Below, piece by piece: positions 23,013 through 33,797 of a DNA stretch of 64,000 nucleotides. Numbering within the stretch: the first letter of the stretch is position 1; every line of letters starts with the position of its first letter. The position numbers and the translations under genes are program-made. Below the pieces are notes generated by a model, which was not told the origin of the DNA, made no database searches, and saw only the letters and a program-made list of their open reading frames with translations. Source of the DNA: AP-15 sp963789025 (GTDB lineage: Bacteria; Pseudomonadota; Alphaproteobacteria; ATCC43930; CGMCC-115725); assembly GCA_963789025.1 (NCBI GenBank), contig CAWBIT010000005.1, positions 496,001 through 560,000 on the forward strand, written 5' to 3'.

Positions 23013-24008
23013 ATGGCGACCACTACCACGGGGACCAACAGAAAGAAGCTGCTGCTGCCGACAACGATGTCGAAGGCCGGCTGGGCGCTCGTCGAGGCGC
23101 GCGACGATGTCGAGGGGATCTCCTTCGTGCCCACCGTCCCGAAGGCCGAATTGCACCGGCTGCTGGAAGATGTCGCGGGAGTCGCGCTCGGCGTGCAGCC
23201 GTTCAGCGACCCCGAGCTCGACGCCGCGCCCGAACTTGAAGTCGTCTCGCGCATCGGCGTCGGTTACGACGCGGTCGACGTGCCGGCGCTGACCCGCCGC
23301 AAGATCCCGTTGATGATCGGCGGCACCGCCAATTCGGTCACCGTCGCCGAGGCTGGGGTCTTCCTGATCATGTCTTTGGCCCGCCGCGGCGCGGCGATGG
23401 ACAGGCTGGTCAGGGAAGGGCGCTGGCAGGACCGCTACAAGGAGATGCCGGTCGATCTCTACGGCAAGACCGTATTGATCATCGGCTTTGGCAAGATCGG
23501 GACGCGCTCGGCCAAGCGCTTCGCGGCGATGGAGACGCATGTGCTGGTCTACGACCCGTATATGTATTCGGAGACGATCCGCGGCATGGGCTACGAGCCG
23601 GTGCAGGACCTCGATGCCGCTGTCGCGCGCGCCGACTTCATCACGATCCATTGCCCGAAAACCCCCGAGACGACCGGCCTCTTCGACGCCGCGCGGCTCG
23701 CGCATATGAAGCGCAGCGCCTTCATCGTCAACACCGCACGCGGCGGCATCATCGACGAGAAGGCGCTCTACGACGCGCTGAAGGCGAACCGCATCGCCGG
23801 CGCCGCGCTCGACGTCTTCGACCAGGAGCCGACCCCGCAGGACAACCCGCTCTTGACCCTGCCGAATTTCATCGCCGCCCCGCACGTCGCCGGCGTGACG
23901 CGCGAGGCGGTCGACCGCATGGGCGTCGCCGCCGTCCAAAACATCCTCAGCGTCCTCGACGGCAAGCCGATCCGCGACAACGTCGTCAACAAGGAAGTGC
24001 TCGACTAG
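23013..24008 (+). CDS. D-isomer-specific 2-hydroxyacid dehydrogenase
   Basis: A 331-residue enzyme of the phosphoglycerate-dehydrogenase/hydroxypyruvate-reductase fold. IIGFGKIGTRSAKRFAAM is the NAD motif; NTARGGIIDEKAL carries the catalytic Arg, DVFDQEPTP the Glu, and APHVAGVT the His. There are no C-terminal ACT domains, so it is not a feedback-regulated serA. It probably oxidises or reduces a 2-hydroxyacid in the same pathway as the gene before it. Confidence 0.9.
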   Translation: MATTTTGTNRKKLLLPTTMSKAGWALVEARDDVEGISFVPTVPKAELHRLLEDVAGVALGVQPFSDPELDAAPELEVVSRIGVGYDAVDVPALTRRKIPLMIGGTANSVTVAEAGVFLIMSLARRGAAMDRLVREGRWQDRYKEMPVDLYGKTVLIIGFGKIGTRSAKRFAAMETHVLVYDPYMYSETIRGMGYEPVQDLDAAVARADFITIHCPKTPETTGLFDAARLAHMKRSAFIVNTARGGIIDEKALYDALKANRIAGAALDVFDQEPTPQDNPLLTLPNFIAAPHVAGVTREAVDRMGVAAVQNILSVLDGKPIRDNVVNKEVLD

Positions 24009-24017
24009 GCAGAGCGC

Positions 24018-24656
24018 CTATAAAAGCGGCCACCCCAAGTCGCGCGCGTCGTCTATCGCCGCGCGGAACGACTGCCGAGGCGCAATACCGGGTTGGATTC
24101 TCATCGCCGCGTTCATGGTAAGCCAAGCATAAAACGGTAGGGCGCCGAAGATCACGACGAACAGCACTTCAAGGGCAACCGTTGGCTCAAAGTCGATTTT
24201 GTTCTGCTGCAACAGTGACATGACGAGGCCCGCCTGGATTTCCACTTGGCCGGCCGCGCCCCACACCGTAAGCGCCGCAGCGAAGAGGAAGATAAACGCC
24301 CGTCCCTGTATCTTGACGCCAGTTTGGTTGTCGTTCGTTACCTTTACCTCACGGGTGAAATTGAAGATTACCGGTGCCAGCGTCACCAGCGCCGGAAAGA
24401 ATAAAGCAAGGTAGGTGTAGTCCCGCTTCTCCAGCAGCCACATCGAATCGGTCAAAAGTGTCGCCAATATGCCAAACGACACGGCCCCGCTGACGATGGT
24501 GATATTGGACGCCCAACTCTGGTTGAAATCCCATGTTGGCAAGCCCATGGGGCAGGCCAGTCGACCACAATTTTTGATCCCGACGGTCGCGGCGACAAAG
24601 AATGCGATGCCACAAGGCAGCCAAAGCACCCATTGAGCCCATTGACCCGGCGTCAT
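24018..24656 (-). CDS. Hypothetical membrane protein with about five helices
   Basis: A 212-residue protein from ATG 24656, preceded by GGGAGG ten bases upstream; ATG 24689 is an alternative. Hydrophobic segments: WVLWLPCGIAFFVAATVGI, ITIVSGAVSFGILATLL, YLALFFPALVTLAPVIFNF, AFIFLFAAALTVWGAA and LEVLFVVIFGALPFYAWL. I do not recognise the family. It is convergent to the hydroxyacid dehydrogenase, nine bases apart, and looks somewhat less GC-rich than its neighbours, which may mean recent acquisition. Confidence 0.65.
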   Translation of the reverse strand: MTPGQWAQWVLWLPCGIAFFVAATVGIKNCGRLACPMGLPTWDFNQSWASNITIVSGAVSFGILATLLTDSMWLLEKRDYTYLALFFPALVTLAPVIFNFTREVKVTNDNQTGVKIQGRAFIFLFAAALTVWGAAGQVEIQAGLVMSLLQQNKIDFEPTVALEVLFVVIFGALPFYAWLTMNAAMRIQPGIAPRQSFRAAIDDARDLGWPLL

Positions 24657-25073
24657 CGATCGCGCGCCTCCCTCGCGGTTTAGTGGCATTTCTCCCGGTC
24701 CAATATAATCACGGTAGCCCGCCGGCCGCTACCTTTCCGACACAGGCTCGCAGTCTTGGGGGGCCCTCTGGCTTGAACAGGGGGCAACTGCTGAAGCCCC
24801 TTGCGGCCCTGGGTTCCCGCGTTCGCGGGAAAGACGAAATTAGGTAACTAAGCTGCTGATTTCCGAACGGGATCGCCGCAGGCAAATCGAGTATATCGAG
24901 GGCCGACCCGTTCGACGCCTGGATGCGGGCGCCGATACTCTTGTGGCCGCCCCTGGGCAACTGGCGGGAGTGGGCATGTCTAACGCCTTGTATTATGGGC
25001 GAAGGGGAGTCGTAGCGGAGCAACCCGGGTTGGGGTAAATCTAACGTTGAGGCCGAGAAAGGAGACCCAATCG
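24657..25073. other. Intergenic stretch with a small palindrome
   Basis: No convincing gene. A short hairpin TTCCCGCGTTCGCGGGAA lies at about 24816-24833. The right end carries the ribosome-binding site AAGGAG of the VOC gene. The stretch must hold promoters for the two divergent neighbours, but no clear -35/-10 pair stands out. Confidence 0.5.
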
Positions 25074-25619
25074 ATGTCGCAAGAGCTATCGCCGCGCCTG
25101 AGTCATGTCGGGCTCTATGTCAGCGACGTGCCGAAGATGATCGACTTCTATACCCGCGTGCTCGGTTTCGTCGTCAGCGACGGCGCGCCCGACGGCCGCA
25201 TCACCTTTCTCAGCCGCAACCCCAGCGACCACCACCAGGTCGTGCTGGTGCGTGGCCGCAACGGCGATCTCGATCGGCCGATGGTGCAGCAGGTGTCGTT
25301 CAACGTCGGCACGCTCGCCAATGTCCAGCGCGTCTTCCGCAAGGTGCGCGAGGCCAATTGCAAGGTCGTCGACCCGCGCTGCCACGGCAATGCCTGGTCG
25401 GTCTATTTCAGCGACCCCGAAGGCAACCGCATCGAGATGTTCTGCGACACGCCGTGGTATGTGCCGCAGCCGCTGGGATTCGAGATCGACCTCGACAAAT
25501 CCGAGGACGAACTCTACCGCGAAACCGAAGCCATCTGCCGCGCCAAGCCCGGCTTCAAGCCGATCGAGGAATGGCGCGCCGATATCGCAGCCAAGATCGC
25601 GGCGACCATGGACGCCTGA
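25074..25619 (+). CDS. VOC-superfamily protein (glyoxalase/ring-cleavage-like, single domain pair)
   Basis: A 181-residue protein. SHVGLYVSDVPKMIDFYTRV is the usual first VOC strand-helix with a metal-ligand His; DPEGNRIEMFCDTPWYV holds the C-terminal Glu ligand. The C-terminal tail (about 45 residues with KPIEEWRADIAAKIAA) extends beyond the fold. Relatives include biphenyl-2,3-diol dioxygenase-like and lyase proteins of aromatic breakdown. ATG 25074 follows AAGGAGACCCAATCG, a good site; an in-frame ATG at 25047 overlaps less well. Confidence 0.85.
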   Translation: MSQELSPRLSHVGLYVSDVPKMIDFYTRVLGFVVSDGAPDGRITFLSRNPSDHHQVVLVRGRNGDLDRPMVQQVSFNVGTLANVQRVFRKVREANCKVVDPRCHGNAWSVYFSDPEGNRIEMFCDTPWYVPQPLGFEIDLDKSEDELYRETEAICRAKPGFKPIEEWRADIAAKIAATMDA

Positions 25620-25675
25620 GGTTCGCCGGGGTCAGGCCCGAAGGTAACGTCTCTAGTAAAAGTCATTAAACGTCG

Positions 25676-25705
25676 TCATCACCGGGCTTGACCCGGTGAT
25701 CCACG
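25676..25705. repeat. Short REP-like hairpin
   Basis: CATCACCGGGCTTGACCCGGTGATCC folds as ATCACCGGG/CCCGGTGAT. The same kind of unit (CCGGGCTTGTCCCGG ATCCACGCCTT) appears inside the nested repeat at 7780-8030. It follows the VOC gene and may terminate its transcript. Confidence 0.65.
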
Positions 25706-25789
25706 CCTTCTGACGCCCCGATCCAGGGTGGCGAAGGTGTTTGATGCCGGGATCAACTCCGGCCATGAAACTGGTAGGGAGGACACGCC

Positions 25790-26227
25790 GTGGCCAATCG
25801 AGCCGAGACTACGATCACACTGACCGATGCGCCGCACGACGACGAGCGCGCGGTGATCGCGGAGGGGTTGCGCGCCTACAACGAGGCGCAGGCGGGATAC
25901 TCCGACAGTCGTGAACTCGCCGTCCTCGTCCGCGATCCCGAAACCAAGAAGGTCGTCGGCGGCCTGCACGGCCGCACGTCACTGGGCCTCTTGCGGGTAG
26001 AGCGGTTTTTTCTGCCGGAGGATTTGCGGCGCGGCCGGCTGGGCAGCCGGATCCTCGCCATGGCAGAGGAAGAAGGGCGGCGACGCGGCTGTACCCGCGC
26101 GGTTTTGTCCACAGTCCACTTTCAGGCGCCGGGGTTCTACCTGAAGCGGGGTTGGGAGGTCGCCGCCCGGATCGAATGCGAGCCGCCCGGCCATACGCGC
26201 TTCTACATGACCAAGAAGCTGCCCTAA
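25790..26227 (+). CDS. GNAT-family N-acetyltransferase
   Basis: A 145-residue acetyltransferase. VERFFLPEDLRRGRLGSRIL holds the acetyl-CoA pyrophosphate loop (R-R-G-R-L-G pattern), and APGFYLKRGWEV is the typical strand-7 end. Acceptor unknown. It starts at GTG 25790 nine bases after AGGGAGG. An MFS transporter starts 19 bases after its stop, so the two are probably co-transcribed. Confidence 0.87.
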   Translation: MANRAETTITLTDAPHDDERAVIAEGLRAYNEAQAGYSDSRELAVLVRDPETKKVVGGLHGRTSLGLLRVERFFLPEDLRRGRLGSRILAMAEEEGRRRGCTRAVLSTVHFQAPGFYLKRGWEVAARIECEPPGHTRFYMTKKLP

Positions 26228-26246
26228 TTCATCGGGAGGAGCCATT

Positions 26247-27530
26247 ATGACCGCGGCCGCTTTTGCTCCGCCCGTCCGCGCCAAACCCACATTGACGCGA
26301 GTCATCGTTGCCGCCTCGCTGGGCAATGCGCTGGAGTGGTTCGATTTTCTGGTTTACGGCTACTTCGCGGTCACGATCTCGAAGGTGTTCTTCCCGAGCG
26401 GCAACGAGACCGCGTCGTTGCTGGCGACTCTCGGCACTTTTAGCGTCTCGTTTCTGGTGCGCCCGATCGGCGCAATCCTGATCGGCGCCTATACCGATCG
26501 CGCCGGCCGCAAGGCCGGGCTCACCCTCTCGATCCTGCTGATGGTCATCGGCACGACAATGACGGCGGTGATGCCGGGCTATGCAACGATCGGGCTCGCC
26601 GCGCCCATTCTGATCCTGGTAGCCCGACTGCTGCAGGGGTTTTCGGTCGGCGGCGAGTTTGGCAGCGCCGTCACGTTTCTGGCCGAACAAACCGCTTCGC
26701 GCAAAGGCTTTGTCGCGAGCTGGCAATGGGCCAGCACCGGGATCACGGGCGCTTTGGCGTCGGGCTTCGGGATCCTGCTGACGACCACCTTGTCGCCGGA
26801 GCAGCTTATAGAATGGGGCTGGCGCGTCCCGTTCCTGTTCGGGATCTTGGTTGGCCCGGTCGGGCTCTATATCCGCCGCCGCCTCGACGAGACGCCGGAA
26901 TATGTCGAGATCGAGCCGACCCGCACTCCAGTGCGCGACGTGGTGCGCGAGCACCCGGTCGAGGTCCTCCTGGCGATGGGCGCCGCAGTCGTCTCGAACA
27001 GCTCGGCCTACATCATCCTCTACATCCCGACATATGCGATGAAGGAGCTGCACCTGCCGCAGGCCACCGGCTTCACTGCGACCTTTGTCGGCGCCGTCAT
27101 TCTCGGCATCGTCTCGCCGTTCGCTGGGCACCTCTCCGACAAATTCGGACGCAGCGGTCTCCTGACGGGAACGGCTTGGCTTTTTTTCCTCACGACTTAT
27201 CCGGTTTTTTACCTGATGGTCGCCTCTCCCTCGCTCGCGACCGCGATCTTTGCCGCCGGCTGGCTCAGCCTCGTCAAGGCCGGCTATAGCGGGGTGCTGC
27301 CGTCGCAACTCGCCGAGCTCTTCCCGACCCGGATCCGCGGGATCGGCGTCTCATTGAGCTTCGCCGTCGCCGTGACGATCTTCGGCGGCTTCACGCCCTT
27401 TGTCGCGACTTGGCTCATCGCCGTGACGGGCAACAGCCTCTCGCCGAGCTTCTACATGATGTTCACCGCCGCGCTCAGCATCATCGCCCTCGTCTTTGTG
27501 CGGCTTCGTCGTTATCCGCGGTTAGCGTGA
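26247..27530 (+). CDS. MFS transporter, metabolite:proton symporter (MHS/ProP-like) type
   Basis: A 427-residue, 12-helix inner-membrane carrier. The MHS hallmarks are NALEWFDFLVYGYFA in helix 1, the loop-2 motif GAYTDRAGRKAGL, LLQGFSVGGEFGSA in helix 4, and GHLSDKFGRSG in the second half. Family members import small carboxylates such as citrate, shikimate, tricarballylate or proline betaine with protons. The neighbouring hydroxyacid enzymes and aldolase suggest an organic acid, which is inference. ATG 26247 follows GGGAGG. Confidence 0.9.
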   Translation: MTAAAFAPPVRAKPTLTRVIVAASLGNALEWFDFLVYGYFAVTISKVFFPSGNETASLLATLGTFSVSFLVRPIGAILIGAYTDRAGRKAGLTLSILLMVIGTTMTAVMPGYATIGLAAPILILVARLLQGFSVGGEFGSAVTFLAEQTASRKGFVASWQWASTGITGALASGFGILLTTTLSPEQLIEWGWRVPFLFGILVGPVGLYIRRRLDETPEYVEIEPTRTPVRDVVREHPVEVLLAMGAAVVSNSSAYIILYIPTYAMKELHLPQATGFTATFVGAVILGIVSPFAGHLSDKFGRSGLLTGTAWLFFLTTYPVFYLMVASPSLATAIFAAGWLSLVKAGYSGVLPSQLAELFPTRIRGIGVSLSFAVAVTIFGGFTPFVATWLIAVTGNSLSPSFYMMFTAALSIIALVFVRLRRYPRLA

Positions 27531-27809
27531 CGAAGCGACCTCGGTGGTTGCAGCGAGCGTAGGGCTGCTCTAAGGGAGGCACAAATCCGAATCATGCGGC
27601 AATTGACGTCTCTGCGGCTGGCCACCGCAAAAAGACCATATTGGGGTGTTATCAAATCTCCTCGGCCCCCGCGGGTGGCCGCAGCCAGCGGGAGGGTGCG
27701 GCGGGGCTGGCTGTATTTTCGCTGCAGAAACAGCCAGCGCGCGGTGCTTGACACCTGCCGGCTTAGCTGGCGGGATCGGCGCACCATCGCCGAAACGTAG
27801 GAGGAACAC

Positions 27810-28613
27810 ATGGCGCGGCCGAATGGAGTGCGGGAAGCCTGGCGCGAGGGCAGGGCGGTCATCAACAGCTGGTTGGGAATCCCGAGCAGCTTTTCGGCCG
27901 AGGTCATGGCCAGCATGGGGTGGGATTCGCTGGTCGTCGACATGCAGCACGGCATGATCGACTACCAGATGATGGTGACGATGCTGCAAGGCATTTCGAC
28001 CACCAATGTGACGCCCTTGGTGCGGGTGCCGTGGAACGACCCGGCGCACATCCAGAAGGCGCTCGACGCCGGCGCCTACGGCATCGTCTGCCCGATGATC
28101 AACAACCGCGCCGAGGCGGAGAAGTTTGTCGGCTCATGCCGCTATGCGCCGCTCGGCTACCGCAGCTCCGGGCCGATCCGCGCCTCGCTCTACGGCGGCC
28201 CGGACTACCACGCCAAAGCCAATGACATCGTCGTCGCCCTCGGCATGATCGAGACGCAGGAGGCGCTCGACAATCTCGATGGGATCCTGTCAACCCCCGG
28301 ACTGGACGCGATTTATGTCGGTCCCTCGGATCTGTCGATCTCGCTCGGCCATGCGCCGGGCGGCGACAAGCCCGACGAATGGATGATGGCGGCACTCAAA
28401 AAGGTGCTCGACGGCTGCAAGCGGCACAAGGTGCAGCCCGGCATCCATTGCGGCGCCCCCTCCTACGCCAAGAAGATGATCGAGATGGGGTTCACCTTCG
28501 TCACCGTCGGCGGCGACAACCGCTTTATGACGATGGGCGGCCAGGCGGCGCTGCAGGAGATGCGGTCGGGTACAGCGGCGCCCGCGGCGCCCAAATCGAG
28601 CAGTCCTTATTAA
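27810..28613 (+). CDS. HpcH/HpaI-type class II aldolase
   Basis: A 267-residue TIM-barrel aldolase/citrate-lyase-family protein. VVDMQHGMIDYQ contains the catalytic-face His region, PLVRVPWNDPAHIQKALDAG the Arg, MIETQEALDNLDGI the metal-binding Glu, and YVGPSDLSISLG the Asp; together these are the family signature. It cleaves 2-keto-4-hydroxy acids to pyruvate and an aldehyde, the usual last step of ring-cleavage or sugar-acid routes. It starts at ATG 27810 after GTAGGAGG. It lacks a dedicated neighbour, but the transporter 280 bases upstream faces the same way. Confidence 0.88.
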   Translation: MARPNGVREAWREGRAVINSWLGIPSSFSAEVMASMGWDSLVVDMQHGMIDYQMMVTMLQGISTTNVTPLVRVPWNDPAHIQKALDAGAYGIVCPMINNRAEAEKFVGSCRYAPLGYRSSGPIRASLYGGPDYHAKANDIVVALGMIETQEALDNLDGILSTPGLDAIYVGPSDLSISLGHAPGGDKPDEWMMAALKKVLDGCKRHKVQPGIHCGAPSYAKKMIEMGFTFVTVGGDNRFMTMGGQAALQEMRSGTAAPAAPKSSSPY

Positions 28614-28645
28614 AGGGGGCGCCCCTCGCTCAATTCCTTACTTAC

Positions 28646-28780
28646 TCCTCCCCCCCGCCGGTCGGGGGAGAGGGCAGGGTGAGGCGGCCGCGAGGAGTTT
28701 CGCGATGCCGCCCACCTCACCTTCCCAGCCCTGCGGGCTGGGCCCCTTCCTCTCCCTCCTAAAGGGCGGAGAGGTGCTTT
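28646..28780. repeat. GC-rich palindromic repeat, second copy of the CCCTCTCCC/GGTGAGG class
   Basis: CTCCCCCCCGCCGGTCGGGGGAGAG forms one hairpin, then AGGGTGAGG...CCTCACCTT as the outer pair around a CCCAGCCCTGCGGGCTGGG hairpin that matches the unit at 13969-14101. It ends CTCTCCCTCCTAAAGGGCGGAGAGG. It lies between the aldolase and the convergent ppiD gene, a suitable place for a two-way terminator. Confidence 0.78.
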
Positions 28781-28788
28781 GATTCAGC

Positions 28789-30666
28789 TCAGAAGAAGCG
28801 GTCGAGCGCGTCGCGGTGGATATCGACTGGGAAGCGGGTGCGCAACGCCCGAGTGAATTCCTCGGCGAGGTTCGCCTGTTGCGCGGCGTCCAACTCGCGC
28901 GACAAGCCCGCCGCCGCAGTCTGCGACACATTCTCAGGGCGTTGCACCTCGTCGAGCTGCGCGACGTATGATCCCGTCGCATCCGAAGCGGTGACGACCT
29001 CGCCGGGCTTTGCCGCGAACAGCTTGCCGACAAGCGCGGCCGGGACCGCAGTGTCGTTCTCGGGATGCCGGGTGAATGGCGGCGAGGTGGTCGCCTTCAG
29101 CCCTTTCTCGCCGGCAACGGTCGCCAGCCGCGTCTCGGGGGTGACCGCCGCGGCGAGTTCTTCGGCCTCCTTGGCGACGATCTCGCGCCGCCGGTCCGCC
29201 TGCCAGGCCGCCACCGCCTTATCCTTCACCTCGTCCAGGGGCTTGACCTGGGACGGGATGACCTTGTCCATGTGCAGCGCGAAGATCGCGCCGTCCGGCG
29301 TCTCGGTGACCCGGCTCGTCTGCCCCTGATCGGTGGCAAAGGCGAGCTTCAAAACATCGCCGGCGGACACCGGCAAGGTCACCGGCTTGTCCTGGGGATC
29401 GTGGCCAGCATTGTCGACCGCGTCGACGGTGGTCGTCTTCAGCCCGAATTTTTCGGCCACGTCGCTGAGCGTCGCACCGCCCGCCAAAGCGTCATCGGCC
29501 TTGTTTGCGACCTTGTAGATCCGATCGACCGCCTCTTGATGCGTGAGGTCGGCTTCGAGCTTGGGTTTGGCCTCATCGAAGGTTTGCGTGACCGGCGGCT
29601 CGATCTTGACGACGCGCAATATGTGCCACCCGAGCGGGGTCTTGACCGGTTCGCTCGGCTTGTTCAAGGGCAATTCGAAAGCGGCCTCGCCAAGCGCGCT
29701 CGGCATCTCCTCGCGCCGCATCAGGCCGAGATCGATCGTGTCCGGGTTCTGTCCGGCGATCGTCGTTGCGACCTCCCGCCAGTCCTTGCCGGCCGCCAGC
29801 GCCGCTTCCGCCTCTTTCGCCTTTTCCTCGGAGGGCGCCAGGATCTGCTCCACGTCGCGGCGCTCGGGGATCTGCAGCTCGTCCTGACGCTGGTCGTACT
29901 CCTCTTTGAGCTTGGCTTCGGGGATCTCGATGTCCTTGGCGATGTCCGAAGGATCGAGGCTCACCAGGGTGAACCCGCGGAATTCGGGGGCGCGGAAGAG
30001 GTCCGGATGCTTCTCGTAGAACGCTTTCAGCTTGTCCTCGCTCGGCTGTCCGACATCGGGGGCGCCGGCGGTCGGCAGCGCGACGATGTCGGCGGTGCGC
30101 TTCTCGTTACGGTACCGATAGAGCAGATCGACCACCGGCTGAGATGCTGCCGCCCCGGCCGTCACCGCGTGCAGCAGGTCGTTGCGCGGAATATCGTGGC
30201 GCAGCAACGCGACATATTGGTCCTCGGTCAGGTTGTTGGCGGCGAGCACCGCGCTGAACAGGCTGCGGTCGAAACGCCCGTCGGATCCCCTGAAGCTCGG
30301 GTTGTCGGTGATCACATTGCGGATCAGATCGTCAGAAACGTCGAGCTTCAGCCGCGCGGCCTCCTGATCGATAAGGCTGCGGTCGATCAGCTGGGCGAGC
30401 GTCTGGTCGACGAGCCCCAACTGCTTGGCCTGCTGCAGATCGATCGCGCTGCCGAAACGGGCGCTCAGCTGTTCGAGCGCCCGCCGCAGAGAGGTCTGCA
30501 ATTCCTCGATGCGGATGCTTTGGTCGCCGACCGTGGCGACCACCGTATCGGTGCCGCGATTGCGGAAAATATCGCCGATTCCCCAGATGCCGAAGGTCAG
30601 GATCAGGAGCGCGAAGAGAGCCTTGACGACGAAGGATCCCGCCTTCGAGCGGATCGCTTGAAGCAT
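28789..30666 (-). CDS. ppiD: Peptidyl-prolyl cis-trans isomerase D (PpiD/SurA_N type), membrane-anchored periplasmic foldase
   Basis: A 625-residue protein. The N-terminus (MLQAIRSKAGSFVVKALFAL) leads into one membrane helix, so the bulk is periplasmic. A SurA-N-like helical part follows (DTVVATVGDQSIRIEELQTS), then a parvulin domain (LGLMRREEMPSALGEAAFEL, VKTPLGWHILRVV) and a long C-terminal part. It helps fold outer-membrane and secreted proteins near the Sec translocon. ATG 30666 is chosen because the frame to 30786 only adds a non-signal stretch. It is divergent from tpiA, about 100 bases away, as in many alphaproteobacteria. Confidence 0.9.
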   Translation of the reverse strand: MLQAIRSKAGSFVVKALFALLILTFGIWGIGDIFRNRGTDTVVATVGDQSIRIEELQTSLRRALEQLSARFGSAIDLQQAKQLGLVDQTLAQLIDRSLIDQEAARLKLDVSDDLIRNVITDNPSFRGSDGRFDRSLFSAVLAANNLTEDQYVALLRHDIPRNDLLHAVTAGAAASQPVVDLLYRYRNEKRTADIVALPTAGAPDVGQPSEDKLKAFYEKHPDLFRAPEFRGFTLVSLDPSDIAKDIEIPEAKLKEEYDQRQDELQIPERRDVEQILAPSEEKAKEAEAALAAGKDWREVATTIAGQNPDTIDLGLMRREEMPSALGEAAFELPLNKPSEPVKTPLGWHILRVVKIEPPVTQTFDEAKPKLEADLTHQEAVDRIYKVANKADDALAGGATLSDVAEKFGLKTTTVDAVDNAGHDPQDKPVTLPVSAGDVLKLAFATDQGQTSRVTETPDGAIFALHMDKVIPSQVKPLDEVKDKAVAAWQADRRREIVAKEAEELAAAVTPETRLATVAGEKGLKATTSPPFTRHPENDTAVPAALVGKLFAAKPGEVVTASDATGSYVAQLDEVQRPENVSQTAAAGLSRELDAAQQANLAEEFTRALRTRFPVDIHRDALDRFF

Positions 30667-30770
30667 GGAGGCAGCTGGCCTCTTTCTGTCGGCCCAGGCC
30701 GATTGACCCGCCCGAGCGCCGGTGTGATCGTGTCGGCTGGATGATAGGAGCCGGCCAGCGGGGTCGCAAC

Positions 30771-31517
30771 ATGGCGATAAGGACAAAGCTCGTCGCGGGC
30801 AACTGGAAAATGAACGGCTTACGCCAGGACGGCACGATGCTCGCTCATGCGCTCAAGGCGCGCGCCGCCGCGGCAGGTGACAAGTTGGGCTGCGACATTC
30901 TCGTCTGCCCGCCGGCAACGCTGCTCTCGACGGTAGGCGGCATCCTTGCTGGAAGCGGCATTGCGCTCGGCGGGCAGGATTGCCATGCCGCGCCCAAAGG
31001 CGCCTACACCGGCGACATCAGCGCCGAGATGCTGGCGGATCTCGGTTGCAAATACGTGATTCTCGGACATTCCGAGCGGCGCCACGGCCATGGTGAAACC
31101 GACGCTGTTGTCCGCGGCAAGATAGCCGCCGCGTGGCGAGCGGGTTTGGTCGCGATTCTGTGCGTCGGCGAGACGCAGCGGCAGCGTGAGGCCGGGGAGG
31201 CGGTCGAAATCGTGTCGTCGCAGCTCGCCGGCTCGATCCCGGACAGCGCCACCGCGGCCAAACTCGTCGTCGCTTATGAGCCGGTCTGGGCCATCGGCAC
31301 CGGACTGACCGCGACAACCGAGGACATCGCAGCAATGCATGCCGAGATCCGCAGCCGCATACCCTCTGGCACTCGCGTCCTCTACGGCGGCTCGGTCAAT
31401 CCCAAGAATGCCGATGCGATCCTTTGCCTCCCCGAGGTCGACGGTACGCTCGTCGGGGGCGCCAGCCTCAACTCCGATAATTTCTGGGCGATTGCGCAGA
31501 GTTGCCCGGCGGGGTAG
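30771..31517 (+). CDS. tpiA: Triosephosphate isomerase
   Basis: A 248-residue TIM barrel interconverting dihydroxyacetone phosphate and glyceraldehyde-3-phosphate. AGNWKMNG (with the catalytic Lys), LGHSERR (catalytic His) and VAYEPVWAIGTG (catalytic Glu) are all intact. ATG 30771 is selected; the frame also reaches 30741. It begins the housekeeping block tpiA-secG-pyrG-kdsA-eno. Confidence 0.97.
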   Translation: MAIRTKLVAGNWKMNGLRQDGTMLAHALKARAAAAGDKLGCDILVCPPATLLSTVGGILAGSGIALGGQDCHAAPKGAYTGDISAEMLADLGCKYVILGHSERRHGHGETDAVVRGKIAAAWRAGLVAILCVGETQRQREAGEAVEIVSSQLAGSIPDSATAAKLVVAYEPVWAIGTGLTATTEDIAAMHAEIRSRIPSGTRVLYGGSVNPKNADAILCLPEVDGTLVGGASLNSDNFWAIAQSCPAG

Positions 31518-31562
31518 GTCGCGGTTCTGGTCAGCCGCATAGAGAGTGAATAGATATACCCG

Positions 31563-31907
31563 ATGCTTATCCTGCTCCTCGCCGTTCACATCCTTGTCGC
31601 GATCTCGCTTGTCGGGGTGGTCCTATTACAAAAGAGCGAAGGAGGTGCGCTCGGCATGGGCGGGGGCGGCATGTCTGGGTTTATGACCGGTCGTTCGACG
31701 TCAAATCTGCTGACCCGGGCAACCGCAATTCTCGCCGCCGCGTTCATGACGACGAGCGTGCTGCTCGTCGTGCTGCACAACCGCGAGCGCGCGCCGCGCT
31801 CTATTCTCGAGCAAGGCGCACCTGCGGCCCCGGCCGTTCCGGCAGCGCCGCAGCCGCCGGCCCCGCCGGCGGAGCCGGCTCAGCCGAGCGCACCCCTAGC
31901 CCGCTGA
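31563..31907 (+). CDS. secG: Preprotein translocase subunit SecG
   Basis: A 114-residue SecG with two membrane helices (LILLLAVHILVAISLVGVVL and LTRATAILAAAFMTTSVLLV), the family connector QKSEGGALGMGGGGMSGFMT and a Pro/Ala-rich cytosolic tail. SecG sits beside SecY/SecE and helps SecA drive export. It lies 45 bases after tpiA and 69 bases before pyrG, the usual alphaproteobacterial order. Confidence 0.95.
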   Translation: MLILLLAVHILVAISLVGVVLLQKSEGGALGMGGGGMSGFMTGRSTSNLLTRATAILAAAFMTTSVLLVVLHNRERAPRSILEQGAPAAPAVPAAPQPPAPPAEPAQPSAPLAR

Positions 31908-31976
31908 GCGGCGTCCAAGCTCCCGCCGTTGTTTAACCATGTGACGCGGGCCTCTGATGCTGTAGACTGGAATTCC

Positions 31977-33605
<1,629 letters not shown>

Positions 33606-33640
33606 GAGGATCTATCGAGATGCGCCCAGCGCCGGCAGTT

Positions 33641-33777
33641 CCTCCCTCTCCGTCCCTGGGGGCGGAGAGGGTCGGGGTGAGGTGGGGGATCTTTCGGCTC
33701 CGAAGCGCGACGCCGCCCACCTCACCCTCCCGGTCGCTGCCGCGACCGGGCCCCTCCCAGAAGGGCGGAGAGGGGCA
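33641..33777. repeat. GC-rich palindromic repeat, third copy of the CCCTCTCC/GGTGAGG class
   Basis: CCTCCCTCTCCGTCCCTGGGGGCGGAGAGGG opens the unit, GGGGTGAGGTGGG pairs with CCCACCTCACCCTCC, and CCCGGTCGCTGCCGCGACCGGG with CCTCCCAGAAGGGCGGAGAGGGG closes it. It fills the gap between pyrG and kdsA inside a likely co-expressed gene run. Confidence 0.78.
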
Positions 33778-33797
33778 GAGGCAGGAATAGAGACGCA

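Noticed and set aside
29065..30744. A 559-codon plus-strand frame opposite ppiD
   Set aside because: It is a GC-rich shadow with no domain; ppiD on the minus strand has a membrane anchor and a parvulin domain.
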